9,269 bases of DNA from CAYNST01 sp964399955 (GTDB lineage Bacteria; Pseudomonadota; Gammaproteobacteria; Pseudomonadales; Cellvibrionaceae): assembly GCA_964399955.1 (NCBI GenBank), contig CAYNST010000131.1:1-9269 (forward strand), read 5' to 3'. The position numbers and the translations under genes are program-made. A model generated the notes under the pieces. That model made no database searches. It had not been told where the DNA came from and was given only the letters and a program-made list of their open reading frames with translations. Shown piece after piece: positions 6,130 to 9,269 of the stretch (the first letter of the stretch is position 1; each line of letters opens with the position of its first letter).

Positions 6130-6519
6130 ATGAAATACACAATAGTTGTGCAATGCCCCGTCAGCCAGCGCTCGCTGCACCAGTGCGCACTGAGATTTGT
6201 TGAGGCACTACTCCGCAAAGGGCACCGGGTAGAACGCGTATTCTTTTACGGAGACGGTGTCCTGCTGGCAAACGCCTGTGCGGTGCCAGGCCAGGATGAA
6301 CTGGATACACTCAAGGCCTGGCAGACGCTGATCAGTACCCACGGGCTGGACGTAGTAGTCTGCATTGCAGCGGCACTAAAACGCGGCATCCTGGATGACA
6401 CAGAGCGGTCCAGGTACGAAAAACCGGCGGCGGTACTGCCACAGGGCTTTGAGCTGTCCGGACTGGGGCAACTGGTAGAAGCCATGGCAAAATCCGATCG
6501 CACCATGACCTTTGGCTGA
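6130..6519 (+). CDS. tusD: sulfurtransferase TusD, DsrE-like subunit of TusBCD
   Basis: TusD is the sulfur-accepting subunit of the cytoplasmic TusBCD complex, which takes persulfide sulfur from TusA and passes it to TusE and MnmA for 2-thiolation of U34 in Lys, Glu and Gln tRNAs. The 129 residues compare with 128 in E. coli. Cys78, in VCIAAALKRG, sits at the position of the catalytic E. coli Cys78. FFYGDGV (38-44), TLKAWQTL (60-67) and QGFELSGLGQLVEAM are family stretches. The ATG at 6130 gives the right N-terminus (MKYTIVV). It follows a terminator-like hairpin and has no other ribosome binding site. It is the first gene of tusDCBE; tusC follows after one base. No strong promoter is evident just upstream, so read-through from yccA or a promoter inside yccA is likely. 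Confidence 0.95.
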   Translation: MKYTIVVQCPVSQRSLHQCALRFVEALLRKGHRVERVFFYGDGVLLANACAVPGQDELDTLKAWQTLISTHGLDVVVCIAAALKRGILDDTERSRYEKPAAVLPQGFELSGLGQLVEAMAKSDRTMTFG

Positions 6520-6520
6520 T

Positions 6521-6880
6521 ATGCTTACCGCTCCCACACTGGTTGTTATCCGTACCTCACCCTTTGGCTCCAGCCGTGCCGCAGAAGGTCTGGACGCGAT
6601 TCTGGCGTTTGCGATCTTTGATCAACCTCTGGCGGTGCTGTTCATGGACGACGGTGTGTTTGGGCTGCCGGCGGCAACGGGCCACTCAGCAGACAAAAGT
6701 TTTTCTAAAATGGCCGCCGCCTTGCCCCTCTATGACGTTGAGCACATCTACATCCACCAGGCGTCACTAACCGAACGCGGCCTGTCTTCGCAACCGCTGG
6801 TCACTGGCGAGGCCAAACTGATTGATGACCATGAGCTTGGCGTACTGCTCCGCTCAGCCAAGCATACGTTGAGCTTTTGA
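6521..6880 (+). CDS. tusC: sulfurtransferase complex subunit TusC, DsrF-like
   Basis: TusC is the structural DsrF-type subunit of the TusBCD hexamer in the sulfur relay to tRNA. From the ATG at 6521 it has 119 residues, the length of E. coli TusC. Features include VIRTSPFGSSRAAEGLDAIL (9-28), LAVLFMDDGVF (37-47), LYDVEHIYIHQASLTERGL (70-88) and the ending SF. The start is placed at 6521 rather than the in-frame TTG at 6512 because length and N-terminus then fit the family; it lies one base beyond the tusD stop, which suggests translational coupling in the absence of a clear ribosome binding site. No catalytic cysteine is expected in this subunit and the protein contains none. Confidence 0.93.
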   Translation: MLTAPTLVVIRTSPFGSSRAAEGLDAILAFAIFDQPLAVLFMDDGVFGLPAATGHSADKSFSKMAAALPLYDVEHIYIHQASLTERGLSSQPLVTGEAKLIDDHELGVLLRSAKHTLSF

Positions 6881-6886
6881 TCCGTT

Positions 6887-7162
6887 ATGACACTGCACGT
6901 TGTTTCCCGCTCGCCCTACGAATCCCAGGCTTTCACCACGTGCTTGAACCTATTGCACAGGGATGACGCTTTGCTGTTGATCGACGACGGGGTTTTTGGG
7001 CTGCTGCAACCGTCCTTGAGTCAACTCCCCTGCCCGGTTTTTTATCTGCTCCAGGATGCACAAACGCGAGGGGTGGTAGCTCCCGGGCAAATAGAAGGCG
7101 TTGATTTCGAGCAGATGGTAACGCTGACGGAGCTGCACACACCAATTCAGACCTGGCCCTGA
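6887..7162 (+). CDS. tusB: sulfurtransferase complex subunit TusB, DsrH-like
   Basis: TusB is the smallest subunit of the TusBCD sulfur relay complex. It has 91 residues against 95 in E. coli. The pattern LHVVSRSPY, then ALLLIDDGVFGLL (28-40), VFYLLQDAQTRGV (51-63) and a C-terminal Trp-Pro identify the DsrH/TusB family. Cys19, in FTTCLNLL, falls where DsrH proteins have their conserved Cys20. From memory the E. coli TusB sequence has no cysteine there, so this protein looks more DsrH-like. It starts six bases after tusC without an evident ribosome binding site, so it is probably translationally coupled. Confidence 0.92.
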   Translation: MTLHVVSRSPYESQAFTTCLNLLHRDDALLLIDDGVFGLLQPSLSQLPCPVFYLLQDAQTRGVVAPGQIEGVDFEQMVTLTELHTPIQTWP

Positions 7163-7172
7163 AGCCAATACC

Positions 7173-7177
7173 GGAGG
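7173..7177 (+). promoter_or_regulatory. ribosome binding site of tusE
   Basis: GGAGG, a perfect anti-Shine-Dalgarno match, lies 8 bases before the TTG at 7186 and decides that start, since no in-frame ATG lies near. It is the only strong ribosome binding site in the tus operon. Confidence 0.8.
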
Positions 7178-7185
7178 CTGCACGC

Positions 7186-7524
7186 TTGAAGCAGACTTTG
7201 ACAATAAATGGCAAGGCCATACCACTGGACCGCGACGGCAACCTGTGCGACCTCGCCGACTGGAACCCCGATGTGGCCGAGGCCCTTGCAGCACAAGCCG
7301 GTATCGACATGACTGCGGCTCATTGGGAAATTGTGCACCTGCTGCGCCAGTTCTATCAGACCTACGCCCTGTCACCCGCCATGCGGCCTCTCAGTAAATA
7401 CGTCCGCCAGCAACTGGGTGAAGAGCAGGCGCGCAGCATCTATTTGATGTCTCTGTTTCCGGGCAGCCCTGCCCGACTGGCTGCACAAATTGCCGGTTTG
7501 CCCCGCCCGGCCAACTGTTTGTGA
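7186..7524 (+). CDS. tusE: sulfur relay protein TusE, DsrC family
   Basis: TusE takes sulfur from TusD on a C-terminal cysteine and, bound to MnmA, delivers it for 2-thiouridine at tRNA position 34. The 112 residues compare with 109 in E. coli. Family marks are AHWEIVHLLRQFYQTY (45-60), SPAMRPLSKYV (63-73), YLMSLFPGSPARLA (86-99) and the tail IAGLPRPANCL, with Cys111 penultimate. The second C-terminal cysteine of dissimilatory DsrC, expected at about residue 100, is replaced by Ala, so this is a TusE for tRNA thiolation and not a sulfite-reductase partner. The start codon is TTG, chosen because of the strong GGAGG upstream. It is separated from tusB by 23 bases and is the last clear gene of the operon. 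Confidence 0.94.
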   Translation: MKQTLTINGKAIPLDRDGNLCDLADWNPDVAEALAAQAGIDMTAAHWEIVHLLRQFYQTYALSPAMRPLSKYVRQQLGEEQARSIYLMSLFPGSPARLAAQIAGLPRPANCL

Positions 7525-7631
7525 ATGCCTGGCTGGAACTGTCCGGCTCATTCAACAGCCGTTCAACGCGCCTACAGCATCGGCCACTGCTCGTTGAACG
7601 TCTTGGCGTACAGCCTACCTCAGCGGCGTGA
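7521..7631 (+). CDS. possible 36-codon small ORF coupled to tusE
   Basis: A GTG at 7521 overlaps the tusE stop in the four bases GTGA. It opens 36 sense codons, beginning MNAWLELSGSF and ending RLGVQPTSAA, with a TGA at 7629-7631. The overlap geometry is typical of translational coupling, and the peptide is moderately amphipathic with no family I recognise. Against it: no ribosome binding site, it contains an inverted repeat, and its last 12 bases overlap the 3' end of the opposing YjbQ gene. It may be a real small protein, a decayed gene end or chance. Confidence 0.2.
   Translation: MNAWLELSGSFNSRSTRLQHRPLLVERLGVQPTSAA
7561..7599. repeat. inverted repeat between convergent tusE and yjbQ
   Basis: GTTCAACG (7561-7568) and CGTTGAAC (7592-7599) are perfectly complementary. 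An inner AGCA/TGCT pair (7576-7579, 7588-7591) extends the stem past a 7-base bulge. It lies between the two converging stop codons and could form a 3'-end hairpin for either transcript. Neither side has a T-run, so it is not a classical intrinsic terminator. Confidence 0.4.
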
Positions 7632-8066
7632 CGCACCTTTGCTGTTATCCTGCCCATGAAGGGTCACCACCAGGCGACGGCTACCGCCCCTGTTGCGGTG
7701 TTCACACAGATAGATACCTTGCCAAGTGCCCACTCGCAGGCGCCCCTGAGCCAGAGGCAGACTTAGGCTTGAACCCAGAATACTCGACTTTAGATGGGCG
7801 GGTAAATCATCCGGGCCTTCATCGTTGTGGCGGTAGTAGGGCTCATTTTCCGGCACGGCCCTGCTGAAATAGGATTCAAAATCGGCCCGTACGGTGGGGT
7901 CGGCATTTTCGTTTATCGTCAACGAGGCCGAGGTGTGCAGAATAAAGACGTGCATCAAGCCCAGCTCAACCCGCGCCAGCTCAGGCAGCTGTGCCAGAAT
8001 TTCCGGGGTGATCAGATGAAACCCGCGCGACTTGGGCGCCAGTTGTATTTCCCGCTGCAGCCACAT
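7620..8066 (-). CDS. yjbQ: YjbQ family protein (UPF0047), secondary thiamine-phosphate synthase type
   Basis: This is a small cytoplasmic protein of the YjbQ/UPF0047 family. E. coli YjbQ shows weak thiamine-phosphate synthase activity, and its physiological role is unsettled. The 148 residues exceed the 138 of E. coli by a C-terminal tail (QDNSKGASRR). The whole family pattern is visible: MWLQREIQLAPKSRGFHLIT at 1-20, HTSASLTINENADPTVR (44-60), GPDDLPAHLKSSILG (84-98) and GTWQGIYLCEHR (113-124). His44, His91 and His123 are the conserved histidines likely to bind metal. The start at 8064-8066 is fixed by an AGGAG (8073-8077) six bases upstream and by the family N-terminus. Upstream in-frame codons to 8171 would run through this site and are discarded. 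It converges on tusE and diverges from trmA. A perfect 15-base dyad lies in its leader. Confidence 0.93.
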   Translation of the reverse strand: MWLQREIQLAPKSRGFHLITPEILAQLPELARVELGLMHVFILHTSASLTINENADPTVRADFESYFSRAVPENEPYYRHNDEGPDDLPAHLKSSILGSSLSLPLAQGRLRVGTWQGIYLCEHRNRGGSRRLVVTLHGQDNSKGASRR

Positions 8067-8085
8067 AGCTGTCTCCTCTTGTATT

Positions 8086-8100
8086 GTGGAATGATTCCAC
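8086..8100. promoter_or_regulatory. perfect 15-base dyad in the yjbQ leader, operator candidate
   Basis: GTGGAAT and ATTCCAC flank a single central G (8086-8100). The dyad lies 8 bases upstream of the yjbQ ribosome binding site, between it and the AT-rich divergent promoter region. Its length and symmetry fit a dimeric repressor site. A tight RNA hairpin is impossible with a one-base loop unless inner pairs open. The regulator is unknown. Confidence 0.4.
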
Positions 8101-8126
8101 GGCTGGAGGGCGGCCATTACAAACCC

Positions 8127-8147
8127 TATAATGCGCCCCAATATAAT
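8127..8147 (+). promoter_or_regulatory. -10 region candidates for trmA
   Basis: Two perfect TATAAT hexamers (8127-8132 and 8142-8147) lie in the yjbQ/trmA divergent gap, but neither has a good -35. The downstream one would give a leader of about 16 nt. The reverse strand of the same AT-rich patch offers TATATT (8140-8145) as a weak -10 for yjbQ. Confidence 0.4.
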
Positions 8148-8169
8148 GATCTGGCCTTGTTGGAACCTC

Positions 8170-9258
8170 ATGACCTCAAATCAAACCCCAAGCCCCGCCT
8201 ATCAGCAGCAACTCCAAGATAAGATTGAGCAAACGCGGCTGGAATTCGCCGGATTCGAGCCCAGTGGGCTGGACGTGTTTGCCTCGCCTGAAACCGGCTA
8301 CCGGATGCGCGCAGAGTTCAAAATATGGCACGAAGGCGAGGCCATCAGCTACGCCATGTTCCGCTCCGGCCAGCATAAGACGCCCTACACTGTGGAGCAC
8401 TACGAGGCCGGTTCAGCCCGAATGCAAGCATTGATGAAAGAGCTTCTGCCGTTGCTCGAGCGGAGCCAGCCGCTTAAACGCAAATTGTTCCAGGTCGAAT
8501 TTCTAACCAGCAGGCTTGGCCAGGCTTTGGTGACGCTGGTCTACCACAAGCCGCTCACAGATGATTGGCAGGCTGCAGCGGAAAGCCTGGCGGACACCCT
8601 CGGCATCCACCTGGTGGGGCGCAGCCGCAAGCAAAAAAGGGTGGTCGGCCAGGATCATATCTTTGAGGAGTTCACGGTTGCCGGCGTGCCCTATCGCTAT
8701 CAGCAGGTCGAAGGTGCCTTCAGCCAGCCGAATGCCGCAGTCTGCCAATCCATGCTGGAGTGGGTCGATCGCCACCGGCCCGCAGCCGGGGGCGATTTAC
8801 TGGAGCTTTACTGTGGTAACGGCAATTTCACCCTTCCGCTGTCTAGGCACTTTAAGCGGGTGCTGGCCACAGAGATCGCCAAATCCAGTATCAAGTCAGC
8901 CCAACTGAATTGCCAGTTGAACGGCATCGACACCATCCAATTTGTGCGTATGTCCAGCGAGGAACTGACCCAGGCTCTAAACGGCACGCGGCCTTTTCGC
9001 CGGCTTGCTGAAATAGCGCTGACTGAATTCAACTTCTCGACGGTGTTTGTCGACCCTCCTCGGGCAGGACTTGACCTAGCCACCACAGAGCTTGTATCCC
9101 GCTTCCCACATATAATTTATATATCTTGCAATCCCGAGACACTAAAACGCGATCTGCTGCACTTGCAGAACACTCACACAGTCGGGCGCATGGCATTGTT
9201 CGACCAATTCCCCTACACCGCGCACCGAGAGTGCGGGGTCATCTTGACCCGCCGCTGA
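8170..9258 (+). CDS. trmA: tRNA (uracil-54-C5)-methyltransferase TrmA
   Basis: TrmA is a cytoplasmic SAM-dependent methyltransferase that makes m5U54 in the T-loop of nearly all tRNAs. It has 362 residues from the ATG at 8170 (366 in E. coli). The N-terminal part carries GYRMRAEFKIWHEG (43-56), a TRAM-less TrmA type. The Rossmann domain has LELYCGNGNF (211-220) as the SAM-binding loop, ATEIAKSSIKSAQ (233-245) and VDPPRAGLD (294-302). SCNPETL (319-325) holds the nucleophile Cys320, and the ending FPYTAHRECGVIL holds the general base Glu354. FSQPN (184-188) carries the Gln conserved in uridine methyltransferases. An upstream in-frame ATG at 8131 lies within the promoter-like patch and lacks family support. 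The ribosome binding site is weak (GGAA at 8162-8165). The gene appears monocistronic within the window and divergent from yjbQ. Confidence 0.96.
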   Translation: MTSNQTPSPAYQQQLQDKIEQTRLEFAGFEPSGLDVFASPETGYRMRAEFKIWHEGEAISYAMFRSGQHKTPYTVEHYEAGSARMQALMKELLPLLERSQPLKRKLFQVEFLTSRLGQALVTLVYHKPLTDDWQAAAESLADTLGIHLVGRSRKQKRVVGQDHIFEEFTVAGVPYRYQQVEGAFSQPNAAVCQSMLEWVDRHRPAAGGDLLELYCGNGNFTLPLSRHFKRVLATEIAKSSIKSAQLNCQLNGIDTIQFVRMSSEELTQALNGTRPFRRLAEIALTEFNFSTVFVDPPRAGLDLATTELVSRFPHIIYISCNPETLKRDLLHLQNTHTVGRMALFDQFPYTAHRECGVILTRR

Positions 9259-9269
9259 GCGGGGGCTAG

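Noticed and set aside
7186..7524. Dissimilatory sulfur-oxidation (Dsr) locus
   Set aside because: TusE lacks the second C-terminal cysteine of DsrC, there are no dsrAB genes, and the neighbours and lengths fit the tRNA-thiolation Tus system.
8131..8169. Longer TrmA start at 8131 and longer YjbQ start at 8171
   Set aside because: Both extensions run through the divergent promoter patch. The family N-termini and, for yjbQ, a clear ribosome site support the internal starts at 8170 and 8066.

Overview
This window is an ordinary gammaproteobacterial chromosomal segment. Every protein aligns by eye with its Escherichia coli or Pseudomonas counterpart: RNase E opens with the family N-terminus, the tRNA gene encodes its own CCA, and the order tRNA-Ser(UGA), yccA, tus genes recalls the E. 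coli serT-yccA-tusE neighbourhood. The complete tusD-tusC-tusB-tusE string behind yccA and the divergent rluC/rne pair are gammaproteobacterial arrangements. Base composition is moderately GC-rich. I cannot name the genus. There is no phage, transposon, CRISPR array or other accessory system.

Layout. Positions 1-91 hold no supported gene. rluC (23S rRNA pseudouridine synthase) lies on the minus strand at 92-1033. A 757-base gap follows. It holds a good sigma70-type promoter firing toward rne, a terminator-like hairpin about 110 nt downstream of the predicted start, and several more stem-loops, and it ends at rne (RNase E, 1791-5027). Right after rne come a tRNA promoter nested in an inverted repeat, a tRNA-Ser(UGA) gene at 5082-5169 and a strong intrinsic terminator. 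A 194-base leader with a heat-shock-like promoter precedes yccA (5410-6078). A compact hairpin separates yccA from tusDCBE (6130-7524). Convergent to that operon is a YjbQ-family gene (7620-8066, minus strand), which is divergent from trmA (8170-9258).

How the genes fit together. Most of the window concerns stable RNA. RluC pseudouridylates 23S rRNA. RNase E processes tRNA and rRNA and degrades mRNA. TusBCD and TusE carry sulfur for 2-thiouridine at tRNA position 34. TrmA makes m5U54 in the T-loop of tRNAs, including the serine tRNA encoded here. YccA (FtsH-linked membrane protein) and YjbQ are the exceptions.

The points most worth a second look are regulatory: the long structured rne leader with a possible early-terminated small RNA, the inverted repeat in which an rne-downstream hairpin and the tRNA promoter share the same bases, the possible sigma32 promoter of yccA, the hairpin sitting on the tusD translation start, duplicated NDPRS motifs at the RNase E C-terminus, and a DsrH-like cysteine in TusB that E. 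coli TusB appears to lack. I found no convincing undescribed multi-gene system.
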